NCBI GenBank assembly: GCA_964420115.1
Contig: CAYQQO010000001.1
Coordinates: 1 to 64,000 of the forward strand
Direction: 5' to 3'
DNA length: 64,000 bases
Source: CAYQQO01 sp964420115
GTDB lineage: Bacteria; Patescibacteriota; Minisyncoccia; Portnoybacterales; UBA2143
In this document: one piece after another, positions 25,180 through 33,410 of the stretch
Numbering within the stretch: position 1 is the first letter of the stretch
How the letters are laid out: every line of letters begins with the position of its first letter
The notes under the pieces: generated by a model
Database searches by the model: none
Told to the model about the DNA's origin: nothing
What the model saw: only the letters and a program-made list of their open reading frames with translations
Program-made: the position numbers and the translations under genes

Positions 25180-26267
25180 GAAAAAGCTTAGTTATTAATC
25201 AGGAGCAAATCGCTGATGTTAAAAACATTCTCAACCGGGCATATTACCCTTTAGACGGCTTTTTAAGAAAAAAGGACTTTATAAGCGTTGTTTCTAATAT
25301 GCGCTTGTCAGGCGGGCAGGTTTGGCCTATTCCTATTGTTTTAGATGCAGGGAGAGGTCAGGCGATTGATTCTAAAAAAGAAAAAGAATTAAATTTAATT
25401 GGTCCTGATAAAAAGCCCGTTGCCTTGTTAAAAGAAATAGAAATATACAAGTATAATAAAAGATTTTTAGCAGAGAATGTCTTTGGCACATTAGATGAGA
25501 ATCATCCCGGGGTGGAAAATATTTTTAAAATGAACAACTACTTAATTGGCGGCCGCATTGAAAAAGCAAAAGATTTAATGGGAAAGAATAAGAGGGTTTC
25601 TCTTTTTGACAAATATAATTTGACTCCTTCCCAGACAAGGGATATCTTTAAAAGAAGGGGGTGGCGGAAAATAGTTGCTTTTCAGACAAGAAATATTCCT
25701 CATCGCTCACACGAAGCGCTTCAGAAATTAGCCTTAAGGCAAGTTGATGGTCTGTTTGTTCAGCCAGTTATCGGCTGGAAAAAAACAGGCGATTTTTTAG
25801 ATGATGTTATAATCAAGAGTTACGAAATTTTGGTTGACAGATATTATCCGAAGGGAAAAGTTCAATTAGGTATTTTGCCCCTTAAAATGAGATACGCCGG
25901 ACCAAGAGAAGCGATTTTTCACGCTTTAATAAGAAAAAACTATGGTTGCACCCATATGATTGTTGGAAGAGATCATGCCGGCATAGGTAATTATTATTCT
26001 TCATTTGCCGCCCAGGAAATTTTTAGTAATTTTCTGCCGGAGGAAATCGGTATTGATATAGTTAAGTTTGATAATTTTGTTTATTGCCAGATGTGTAAAA
26101 AATTTATTTCTCAAAGCAAATGTTCTCATTTAGATAAGGATAAATTATTTTTAAGCGGGACAAAAATAAGAGAATTGATTAAAGAAGGACAGCCACTGCC
26201 TAAAAGATTAATTAGGAAGGAAATTAGCGATTTACTGCTTAATTACCCTAGCCCATTTGTTGATTAA
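25176..26267 (+). CDS. sat: Sulfate adenylyltransferase (ATP sulfurylase)
   Basis: A 363-residue homomeric-type ATP sulfurylase making adenosine 5'-phosphosulfate (APS) and pyrophosphate from ATP and sulfate. The PUA-like domain spans about 1-150. The catalytic domain has 'QTRNIPHRSHE' at 170-180 with His176 and His179, and 'GRDHAG' at 264-269. A Cys304/Cys307/Cys316/His318 cluster matches the zinc site of many bacterial Sat proteins. Overlap with the previous glycosyltransferase and proximity to the APS kinase place it in PAPS production. No APS/PAPS reductase or sulfite reductase gene is in the window, so the product is more likely used for sulfation than for assimilation. Confidence 0.92.
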   Translation: MRKSLVINQEQIADVKNILNRAYYPLDGFLRKKDFISVVSNMRLSGGQVWPIPIVLDAGRGQAIDSKKEKELNLIGPDKKPVALLKEIEIYKYNKRFLAENVFGTLDENHPGVENIFKMNNYLIGGRIEKAKDLMGKNKRVSLFDKYNLTPSQTRDIFKRRGWRKIVAFQTRNIPHRSHEALQKLALRQVDGLFVQPVIGWKKTGDFLDDVIIKSYEILVDRYYPKGKVQLGILPLKMRYAGPREAIFHALIRKNYGCTHMIVGRDHAGIGNYYSSFAAQEIFSNFLPEEIGIDIVKFDNFVYCQMCKKFISQSKCSHLDKDKLFLSGTKIRELIKEGQPLPKRLIRKEISDLLLNYPSPFVD

Positions 26268-26320
26268 CTTATAAAATTGCGTCAGTGGCTTTATTTTATA
26301 AAAAGATTGCGAGGTAATAT

Positions 26321-26860
26321 ATGTGTAAAAATAAAGGATTTGTTTTGTGGTTTACCGGTCTTTCTATGGCCGGCAAAACTACGGTAGCTAATAAGGTTTA
26401 CAAAAAATTAAAAGAAAGGGGGTTGCGTGTAGAGAAGCTGGACGGCGATGTTGTCCGCCGCGGCCTGACAAGAGATTTAGGTTTTTCTCCAAAAGACAGG
26501 GATATGAATATAGAGAGAGTCGCTTTTGTGGCTAAAATACTAAGCAGAAATAATATTGGCGTTGTTTCCTCTTTTATTTCTCCCTACAGAAAGCACAGAC
26601 AGATGGTAAAAAGAAGTTCTCTTAATTTTATTGAGGTTTATGTTAACGCTCCTTTGGAAGTTTGTGAAAAAAGAGATAAAAGAGGATTGTATAAAAAAGC
26701 TCGTTTGGGTCAAGTTAAATATTTTACTGGGATTTCCGATCCCTATCAGCCTCCTCTTGGGCCAGATATAGAACTTTTAACCGACAAAGAGACAGTTAAT
26801 CAGAGCGCTGATAAGGTAATTAGTTATCTCTGCGCTAAAAAATTAGCGCCAAAAATTTAG
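26321..26860 (+). CDS. cysC: Adenylylsulfate (APS) kinase
   Basis: A 179-residue kinase converting APS to PAPS with ATP. The P-loop is 'GLSMAGKTT' (about 13-21; usual form GLSGSGKST). It is followed by 'KLDGDVVRRGLTRDLGFSPKDRDMN' in segments matching APS binding, 'FISPYRKHR' and 'YFTGISDPYQPP'. All core residues are kept. A GAGGT ribosome-binding site lies six bases before the ATG. Together with sat it supplies the sulfate donor for the three sulfotransferases in this window. The 3' end overlaps the convergent sulfotransferase gene by 18 bases. Confidence 0.92.
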   Translation: MCKNKGFVLWFTGLSMAGKTTVANKVYKKLKERGLRVEKLDGDVVRRGLTRDLGFSPKDRDMNIERVAFVAKILSRNNIGVVSSFISPYRKHRQMVKRSSLNFIEVYVNAPLEVCEKRDKRGLYKKARLGQVKYFTGISDPYQPPLGPDIELLTDKETVNQSADKVISYLCAKKLAPKI

Positions 26861-27694
26861 ATTGAGACCAATTAATTTTTCCAGTTTCTTAATATCTTGC
26901 TGGTAAACTTTTAACAGCCTTTTTCTTGTTGACGGGTCAATTTGCGGATATTTGCCAATGGGGCTTGATATGATTTTATCTATTAGTTCTATTATTTTTT
27001 TAAAACCTATTTTTTTGAAAAAATTAGCGACAATAACCCCGAATTTATATGAATTTATTTTTTTTATCGCTTTCCCCATAGTTTTTTTAGCTAAAGCCGC
27101 GCGATAGTTTTTTGATGGGTTTTTAGTTTTCAACAAAGATGGAGGAATAAATTGGTCATTAACATTTAAAAACTGATAGACCTTTTTGATAAAAGCTTTT
27201 GGGTCCCTGTTGATTTCTTCGTAAATTAAGATTAATATATTTTGGCGGGGGAATAATTTGAAATAGTTTGAGAGATAAGAATAATAAAACCCTCTTTTAG
27301 TTATTTCTGGATGTTTTTCAAGATATTCCTCAAAGGATTTGTTTTTGAATTCAAAGCTGGCGACTGACAGATAATTGGAAAAAGCTCTTTCTATCGGGTT
27401 TCTTAAACAAATAATCAGCTTTGTATCTGGGAAATGTTTTTTTATTTGTTTGGCGGTCGGAAAGGAGCTGTAATAGCCGGCATCGTATTCGCCCACTATT
27501 TGTTCTTTTTGGCAAAGGAAATGTTTGCTGTACCAATTGAGTCCGTAGTTATATGAGGGAGTGCCGAAAAAATGGACTTCCTTTGGGGAAGACAAGCAAA
27601 TTTGAGGGTGCTCTTTCAGGCAGTTGGCGATCCATGTGGTCCCTGCCCTTTGCACTCCGATGCCTATAAAATCAATTTTAAAACTATTTTTCAT
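26843..27694 (-). CDS. PAPS-dependent sulfotransferase
   Basis: A 283-residue sulfotransferase-family protein. The 5'-phosphosulfate loop 'GVQRAGTTWIANCLKEHP' lies at about residues 12-29. 'KLIICLRNPIERAFSNY' at about 93-109 is the 3'-phosphate-binding region with the conserved Arg and Ser. The GT-x-W form of the loop places it near Golgi-type carbohydrate sulfotransferases (heparan and related). It should add sulfate to a sugar hydroxyl or amine. It is read opposite to the sat-cysC genes, and its end overlaps cysC by 18 bases. It is similar to the enzyme at 30691, and the two may be duplicates acting at different positions. Confidence 0.87.
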   Translation of the reverse strand: MKNSFKIDFIGIGVQRAGTTWIANCLKEHPQICLSSPKEVHFFGTPSYNYGLNWYSKHFLCQKEQIVGEYDAGYYSSFPTAKQIKKHFPDTKLIICLRNPIERAFSNYLSVASFEFKNKSFEEYLEKHPEITKRGFYYSYLSNYFKLFPRQNILILIYEEINRDPKAFIKKVYQFLNVNDQFIPPSLLKTKNPSKNYRAALAKKTMGKAIKKINSYKFGVIVANFFKKIGFKKIIELIDKIISSPIGKYPQIDPSTRKRLLKVYQQDIKKLEKLIGLNLNFWR

Positions 27695-27845
27695 ATTCGC
27701 CTATATTTATTTATATCAACTTGTTTTTCCGGGGGTGGAAACAAGTTTTCATTCTTGCGCGCATTGTTATGTGAGTAAGCTCGTTTTCAAAGCCTTACAG
27801 ACAGCTCTCTCATTTATTGCGTTAATCAAAGCATAAATAAGACAT

Positions 27846-27873
27846 TTGGTAAAGTTCGCATTGAGAATATAGT
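27846..27873 (+). promoter_or_regulatory. Candidate promoter for the B12-radical SAM operon
   Basis: TTGGTA (27846-27851) and TATAGT (27868-27873) with 16-base spacing. The predicted start is about five bases before the ATG at 27885, again nearly leaderless. The 190-base gap to the divergent sulfotransferase also contains an inverted repeat, AACTTGTTT (27718-27726) with AAACAAGTT (27739-27747). Confidence 0.45.
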
Positions 27874-27884
27874 AGTGTAATTTT

Positions 27885-29267
27885 ATGAAAATTTTATTCA
27901 TTTTACCTAAAATTAATTCACCGACCAAATGGATAGTTGGCTTGGCGTACATGTCAGCAATTTTGAAAAAAGCCGGTTATCAAGTTGAATTATTGGAAGT
28001 TAACAAAAAAGAAGAGATTAAAAAAGTTGTCCCTTTAGTAAAATTGTGCCAACCAGCAATAATTGGCTTATCGGCAAATTCTCATCAATACACATATGCT
28101 AAAGAAATAGCCAAGCAGATTAAATTAAACTTTAATATCCCTGTATTTTTAGGGGGCGTTCATGCTGCCTTAACGCCTGATCAGATTATTAAAGATGAAA
28201 TTTTTGATGGAGTTTGTGTTGGAGAGGGCGAGAAGCCCTTTTTGGATTTAGTAAAAAGAATTGAAGAAGGCGAGGATTACAGTGATGTATCTAATTTTTG
28301 GTTTTATTCGTCTGGTGGTTTTGTTAAAAACGATGTTGGCCCTCTAGTTTCTGATTTAGACGATTTGCCTTTACCTGATATTTCTATTTTTAAATTTTAC
28401 AACCAAGCTGGTCAAAGTGAAATCGTTCCCAGGTTTATTTTTTCTCGCGGCTGTCCCTTTAATTGCACTTATTGCTGTAATCACGTTTTCAAAAAAATTT
28501 ATGCCGGTCATGGCAGATACCTAAGATTTAGAAGCGTTGACAAGGCCTTGGATGAAATTAGTTCGGTCAGAGAAAAATATAATTTTAGTCATTTTAAAAT
28601 TGATGATGACACCTTTTCTTTAAATAAAGATTGGTTGATTGAGTTTTGTAATAAATATAAAAAAAAGTTTGATATGAGCTTTGAGTGTAATATTAGGCCC
28701 GGTTCAGTAGATGAAGAAATATTACTCGCCTTAAAAGAAGCGGGTTGTAGTTTAATAAAAATTGGCCTGGAAACAGGCAATGAAGCCTTGAGAAAAGAAA
28801 TACTTGGGCGTTCTATTACTAACCAAAATATTGTTGGGCTCTTCCAGTCAGCTAAAAAAGTTGGCTTAGATACTTTTTCTTTTAATATGATTGGAGTGCC
28901 CGGCGAGACAAAAGAAACTATAAAAGAAACCATTAATTTAAACGCCCAAGTTAAGCCAACTTTTATGCAGGTAACTGCCTTTTATCCTTATCTCGGGACT
29001 TTACTTGGCCAAAAATGCATTGACGAAGGGCTTATTGGTTCTTATCGGGTTGATTCATATATGGAAGAATCAATTCTAAGCTTGCCGAATTTGAGCGCTA
29101 AAGATATAAAAAGGGCGGTTAAAAATTTCCAGTTTAATGTCTATAAGAGCTATAGTATAGGGCGGGCCCTATTGGAAAAAAAGAGACATTTGAAAGGTTT
29201 TATTACCTCAAAGCCCTTTTTGGTAAAAATAATTAAGCCGGTTTATAAATTGATAAAATTTTCATGA
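27885..29267 (+). CDS. B12-binding-domain radical SAM protein
   Basis: 460 residues. Residues about 1-150 form a Rossmann-like cobalamin-binding domain ('VFLGGVHAALTPDQII' near 90). The radical SAM core begins at about 180 with 'SRGCPFNCTYCC', its iron-sulfur cysteines being Cys190, Cys194 and Cys197 (CX3CX2C). The axial-histidine motif DxHxxG is not seen in the B12 domain. Enzymes of this class methylate unactivated carbon or phosphorus or rearrange rings; the substrate is not predictable. Overlap of four bases with the next B12-radical SAM gene indicates a coupled pair. The setting suggests a modified sugar, lipid carrier or glycolipid as substrate. Confidence 0.87.
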   Translation: MKILFILPKINSPTKWIVGLAYMSAILKKAGYQVELLEVNKKEEIKKVVPLVKLCQPAIIGLSANSHQYTYAKEIAKQIKLNFNIPVFLGGVHAALTPDQIIKDEIFDGVCVGEGEKPFLDLVKRIEEGEDYSDVSNFWFYSSGGFVKNDVGPLVSDLDDLPLPDISIFKFYNQAGQSEIVPRFIFSRGCPFNCTYCCNHVFKKIYAGHGRYLRFRSVDKALDEISSVREKYNFSHFKIDDDTFSLNKDWLIEFCNKYKKKFDMSFECNIRPGSVDEEILLALKEAGCSLIKIGLETGNEALRKEILGRSITNQNIVGLFQSAKKVGLDTFSFNMIGVPGETKETIKETINLNAQVKPTFMQVTAFYPYLGTLLGQKCIDEGLIGSYRVDSYMEESILSLPNLSAKDIKRAVKNFQFNVYKSYSIGRALLEKKRHLKGFITSKPFLVKIIKPVYKLIKFS

Positions 29268-30691
29268 AAGTGGTTTTAGCGACAGCTCCCCGCGCTTTGG
29301 GAGAAATAGAAATGGCTGGTCTGCCCTTTTTGGGGGTGGGTTATTTAGCGTCTTATTTAGAAGAGGCCGGTCATAAAGCAGTAATTGTTGATTCCCACAG
29401 CGATAATTTAAGCGTGGAAAAAGCGGCAAAAAAAATTATTTCTTTTAATCCTGAAGTGGTTGGTGTGACAGCCACTACTCACAACCGTCTGCAAGCTATC
29501 GCTTTAATAAAAACTTTAAAAAAAGAACAGCCTAATTTGTTAATTGTTGTTGGCGGCCCTCATTTTTCTTTAAGCGACAAAGATGCGCTGAGTTCTGTTC
29601 CGGAAATTGATTGTGTTGTCAGGTATGAGGGGGAAATAACATTAAAAAAATTGTTGGATGTCTGGCCTGATGAAAATAAATTAAAAAATGTTTTAGGGAT
29701 TACTTACCGTAATAAAAAAGGTTCTGTTGTTTTTACTCCTGACAGGCCTTTTATAGAAAACTGGTCTAATTTGCCTTTTCCTGCTTGGCATCTTTACGAT
29801 TTGGATAAATACCAAAAAAAAATTTATCAGACCGATTTCAGAACAATCGGCGTAATCTCGGCCCGCGGATGTCCTAATGTTTGCACTTATTGCGCCAATG
29901 CCGCTTTTTGTAAATCAAAACTTCGCTTGCGCGATCCTAAAAATTTTGTTGATCAGTTGGAATTTCTAAAGAAAGAATACGGCTTTGAAGGTTTTAATTT
30001 TTGGGACGATACTTTGACTGTTGTTAAAAGCCATGTTAAAGAGATTTGCCGTCAGATACTTAAAAGAAATCTAAATATTAAATGGTATGCCCGGGCTCGG
30101 GTTAATACGGTTGATAAAGAAATTATTGAGTTAATGAGAAAGGCCGGCTGTATTAGGATAAGTTACGGCATAGAATCAGGCAGTCCGAGAATATTAAAGG
30201 TGATAAAGAAAAACATTACATTAGAGCAAGCCAGAGAAGCAATCGGTTTTTCTTCTCGGGCGGGCATGATTGTCAGTTTGAATTTTATTGTTAATTTGCC
30301 GACAGAAACAATGGATGATTTAAAAATGACAGCTGAATTAATAAAAGAGTTTAATCAAATGGAGCGGGTTAAGGCCAGTTATGGGTTTTTGCTTATTTAT
30401 CCCGGAACAGAAGTGGAAAGATTTGCCAAGGAAAACGGCATTTTACCCAAAAATTTTTCTTGGAACAGCTCTCATCAAACAGAGAAATACAAGCTTATTA
30501 GCGAAGATCCCAGCGTTCCTTATATGGAATGGGAAGGCAAGAAAATAGAAACAGTTAAGGCCTTTATGGTTAAAAATTTAAACACTAAAAGCGGCCTGAT
30601 TAAAAAGGGGTATAAGAAATTAAAGCGGGTTAAATCATTAAAAGAGTTAAAAACCTTATCAAAGGCGGGAATTAAATATTTAAAAGGATAA
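29264..30691 (+). CDS. B12-binding-domain radical SAM protein
   Basis: 475 residues. The cobalamin-binding half (1-150) contains 'VDSHSDN' near residue 42, close to a DxHxxG-type axial-ligand motif, and 'VVGGPHFSLSD'. The radical SAM domain has 'SARGCPNVCTYC' with Cys203, Cys207 and Cys210. A Lys-rich tail ends the protein. It is coupled to the B12-radical SAM gene upstream (ATGA). Its final TAA shares its last A with the ATG of the sulfotransferase downstream (TAATG), so the three probably modify the same glycan. Confidence 0.87.
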   Translation: MKVVLATAPRALGEIEMAGLPFLGVGYLASYLEEAGHKAVIVDSHSDNLSVEKAAKKIISFNPEVVGVTATTHNRLQAIALIKTLKKEQPNLLIVVGGPHFSLSDKDALSSVPEIDCVVRYEGEITLKKLLDVWPDENKLKNVLGITYRNKKGSVVFTPDRPFIENWSNLPFPAWHLYDLDKYQKKIYQTDFRTIGVISARGCPNVCTYCANAAFCKSKLRLRDPKNFVDQLEFLKKEYGFEGFNFWDDTLTVVKSHVKEICRQILKRNLNIKWYARARVNTVDKEIIELMRKAGCIRISYGIESGSPRILKVIKKNITLEQAREAIGFSSRAGMIVSLNFIVNLPTETMDDLKMTAELIKEFNQMERVKASYGFLLIYPGTEVERFAKENGILPKNFSWNSSHQTEKYKLISEDPSVPYMEWEGKKIETVKAFMVKNLNTKSGLIKKGYKKLKRVKSLKELKTLSKAGIKYLKG

Positions 30692-31566
30692 TGAGCAAAG
30701 AATTCAAAATTGATTTTATCGGCATCGGCGCGCCAAGATGCGCTACTGGCTGGGTTTTTAATATTTTAAAAGAGCACAAAGAGGTTTGTTTTTCTTTTGT
30801 TAAAGAAACACAATTTTTTAATATGGATTATAATTACGAAAAAGGATTGGCTTATTATGAAAACTTTTTTAAAGGTTGTCCAGAAGGGCAAATAAAAGGG
30901 GAGTTTACCCCTGCTTATTATTTGCAGGAGAAAACAGCTCAACGCATTAAAAATAATTTTCCTCGGGTTAAATTATTAATAGTTTTAAGAAATCCGATGC
31001 AAAGAGCATATTCTCATTACCTTTTTAACAAAACAAGAGGCGTCCCGGTTAAATCTACCTTTGAAAAAGAGATAGAGAGAAATCCCCAATATATAAATGA
31101 TGGATTTTACTATAGGCATTTATCTAAATTTTTAAAATATTTTAATTCTAATCAAGTATTGGTTGTTATTTATGAAGATATAATTTTAAAGCCGGAAAAA
31201 ACAGCTGAAAAAATCTATAAGTTTTTAAATATAGATTATAAATTTATTCCTTCCTCTCTTAATAAAATAATTAATTCTTACAACAGTAGTTATTTGAAAA
31301 TCCCCCTAATTAACCAGATAATGCAAAAAATTTGGAGAAAAACACGAGGATATCAATTAGGGAGAAAAGCGCTTATTTTTTTTAAATTGTTGGGGCTTAA
31401 TAAAGTTGCTAAGTTTGTTTTAGAGGTAAACCGGGCTGAAAAAAAATCAGGTTCTGCTAAAGAGCAGATTAGATCGGGGACTAATAAAAAGCTAAAAGAA
31501 ATATTTGAAAGCGATATTAAAAAATTAGAAAATTTTATAGGGAGAGATTTAAGTTTTTGGCAATAA
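30691..31566 (+). CDS. PAPS-dependent sulfotransferase
   Basis: A 291-residue sulfotransferase. The 5'-phosphosulfate loop is 'GAPRCATGWVFNILKEH' (about 12-28), where the usual Gly-Thr-Thr is Ala-Thr-Gly, a noticeable change. 'KLLIVLRNPMQRAYSHY' (about 94-110) carries the conserved Arg and Ser for the 3'-phosphate. It shares an N-terminal 'FKIDFIGIG' and overall plan with the protein at 26843-27694. It overlaps the end of the B12-radical SAM gene by one base. The next asparagine synthetase begins only two bases after its stop, so it is part of one transcript. PAPS would come from the nearby sat and cysC. Confidence 0.85.
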   Translation: MSKEFKIDFIGIGAPRCATGWVFNILKEHKEVCFSFVKETQFFNMDYNYEKGLAYYENFFKGCPEGQIKGEFTPAYYLQEKTAQRIKNNFPRVKLLIVLRNPMQRAYSHYLFNKTRGVPVKSTFEKEIERNPQYINDGFYYRHLSKFLKYFNSNQVLVVIYEDIILKPEKTAEKIYKFLNIDYKFIPSSLNKIINSYNSSYLKIPLINQIMQKIWRKTRGYQLGRKALIFFKLLGLNKVAKFVLEVNRAEKKSGSAKEQIRSGTNKKLKEIFESDIKKLENFIGRDLSFWQ

Positions 31567-31568
31567 AT

Positions 31569-33398
31569 ATGTGCGGAATCGCTGGGTTTACAGGGAGAAA
31601 AAATGATGTTCGCCTAGCCATTATGGTCAGGCGGTTGATTCATCGGGGCCCTGACGATGAAGGTTTTTATAGTGATGAAAATGTTTCTTTGGGGATGAGA
31701 AGATTGAGTATTATTGATTTGTCGACCGGGCGCCAGCCAATTTTCAGCGAAAATGAAAATGTTGTTACTGTTTTTAACGGGGAGATATATAATTTCTTAA
31801 AATTAAGAAATGATTTGGTTAAAAAGGGGCATAGGTTTTCTACTAATTCTGATACAGAGATAATCGTCCATCTTTATCAGGAATTAGGAAATAAGTTTGT
31901 TGACCAATTAGATGGCATGTTTGGTATTGCTCTTTGGGATAAGAAAAAAAAGAAATTAATTTTAACCCGCGATCGCTTTGGTAAAAAGCCATTGTATTAT
32001 ACTCAAATCGGCCGACAGCTTGTTTTCGCTTCGGAGATTAAGTCCATTCTGGAATACGGCGTTAAAAAAGAAATAAATTTTGAAGCTCTTCATCATTATT
32101 TTTCTCTCAAACACATTCCTGATCCTTTGACAATTTACAAGAATGTTTATTCCTTGCCTGCTGGCAGTTGTTTGGTTTTCCAAAAAGAAAAAATAAAAAT
32201 AAAAAAATATTGGCAGCTTGATTACAACACTATAAATCCCAGAAGCGAGTTAAAAATAATTGATAAATTGGATTATTTATTAAACCAAGCAGTCGCTAAA
32301 AGATTAGTCAGCGATGTGCCCATCGGCGCTTATTTGAGCGGTGGCTTGGATTCCAGTTTAGTGGTGGCTCTTTTTAGCCGATTAGCCCAAGGAAGAATTA
32401 AGACATTTTTCATGACTTATCAAGGCGATTTTTCAGGCAAAGAAAATGATCGGAAATTTGCCGGACAAATCGCTAAAAAGTATAAAACCGACCATTATGA
32501 GTATGTCATGAAATATCAAGAGCTGGCTGATTCTTTGGAAGGTGTTTTATCTGCTTTTGATCAGCCTTTTGCCGGAGTTATTTCCACTTATTTTATTTCA
32601 CAATTAATTAAAAAGCATGTTAAGGTAGCAATTTCCGGAGATGGCGCAGATGAGTTGTTTGCCAGTTATTTAGTAGCCCGTTTAGCTTTCCCTATAGATA
32701 ATTATTTAAAAAATAACGGGAAAGACATAGAAGCGCTAAAGCCATTTAATGAGCAAATAGATTTTTTAAAGAGTATCGCTGATAAGCCAGAATGGCGCTG
32801 GCGCTCTAAATTAGTTGTTTTTAACGAGAAAGAAAAAAGAGAGTTGTATCAGAATAAATTATTAGAACAGCTTGATAAATGCAGTACGGTGAAGTTATAC
32901 CGGAATTATTTTAGATCCTCTACAGCCACGGATCCTTTAAACAGAGTTTTGGATGTTGACTGCAAAACCGTTTTGACGGATCAGGTTTTGCCTTTTGTTG
33001 ACCGTTTATCTATGGCTCATTCTATTGAAGTGCGTTGTCCTTTTTTGGATTATCAGTTGGCTGAATATGCGGCGGGCCTCCCGGGTCAATGGAAAATAAG
33101 GCAAGGGGAGACAAAATATATTCTTAAGAAATTAGGCGAGAGATATTTACCCCAAAAATTAGTTTATCGGCCCAAAGAGGGTTTTATTATGCCAATAAAT
33201 GACTGGTTGATGAATAAAATGGAAAAGCAAGTAAAAAATATTTTATCAGTCAGGCGTTTGGAAAAACATAATCTCTTTAATCAAGATATTGTCAAAAATT
33301 TAGTTGAGTGTTATTATTCTAAGCGGCTCATTAACAATTCAAATAAAATCTGGAGTCTGCTTATGTTCCAGCTTTGGTGGGAAAACAATATTAAATAG
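31569..33398 (+). CDS. asnB: Asparagine synthase (glutamine-hydrolysing), copy 2
   Basis: 609 residues from the ATG at 31569. The start is set by 'MCGIAGF', whose Cys2 is the glutaminase nucleophile; an in-frame ATG at 31557 would add four residues and block it. Glutaminase domain 2-190 with 'RLIHRGPDDEG' and 'VFNGEIYNF'; synthetase domain with 'YLSGGLDSS' near residue 256. It is divergent from copy 1 and closer in layout to copy 3. It is in the same transcript as the sulfotransferase upstream. Amidating a sugar acid is the favoured inference, asparagine supply the alternative. Confidence 0.9.
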   Translation: MCGIAGFTGRKNDVRLAIMVRRLIHRGPDDEGFYSDENVSLGMRRLSIIDLSTGRQPIFSENENVVTVFNGEIYNFLKLRNDLVKKGHRFSTNSDTEIIVHLYQELGNKFVDQLDGMFGIALWDKKKKKLILTRDRFGKKPLYYTQIGRQLVFASEIKSILEYGVKKEINFEALHHYFSLKHIPDPLTIYKNVYSLPAGSCLVFQKEKIKIKKYWQLDYNTINPRSELKIIDKLDYLLNQAVAKRLVSDVPIGAYLSGGLDSSLVVALFSRLAQGRIKTFFMTYQGDFSGKENDRKFAGQIAKKYKTDHYEYVMKYQELADSLEGVLSAFDQPFAGVISTYFISQLIKKHVKVAISGDGADELFASYLVARLAFPIDNYLKNNGKDIEALKPFNEQIDFLKSIADKPEWRWRSKLVVFNEKEKRELYQNKLLEQLDKCSTVKLYRNYFRSSTATDPLNRVLDVDCKTVLTDQVLPFVDRLSMAHSIEVRCPFLDYQLAEYAAGLPGQWKIRQGETKYILKKLGERYLPQKLVYRPKEGFIMPINDWLMNKMEKQVKNILSVRRLEKHNLFNQDIVKNLVECYYSKRLINNSNKIWSLLMFQLWWENNIK

Positions 33399-33410
33399 GA
33401 GGATAATAAT

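Noticed and set aside
27572..27952. Small frames around the 27.7 kb divergent region
   Set aside because: They overlap confirmed genes on the other strand or frame and show no protein-like pattern.
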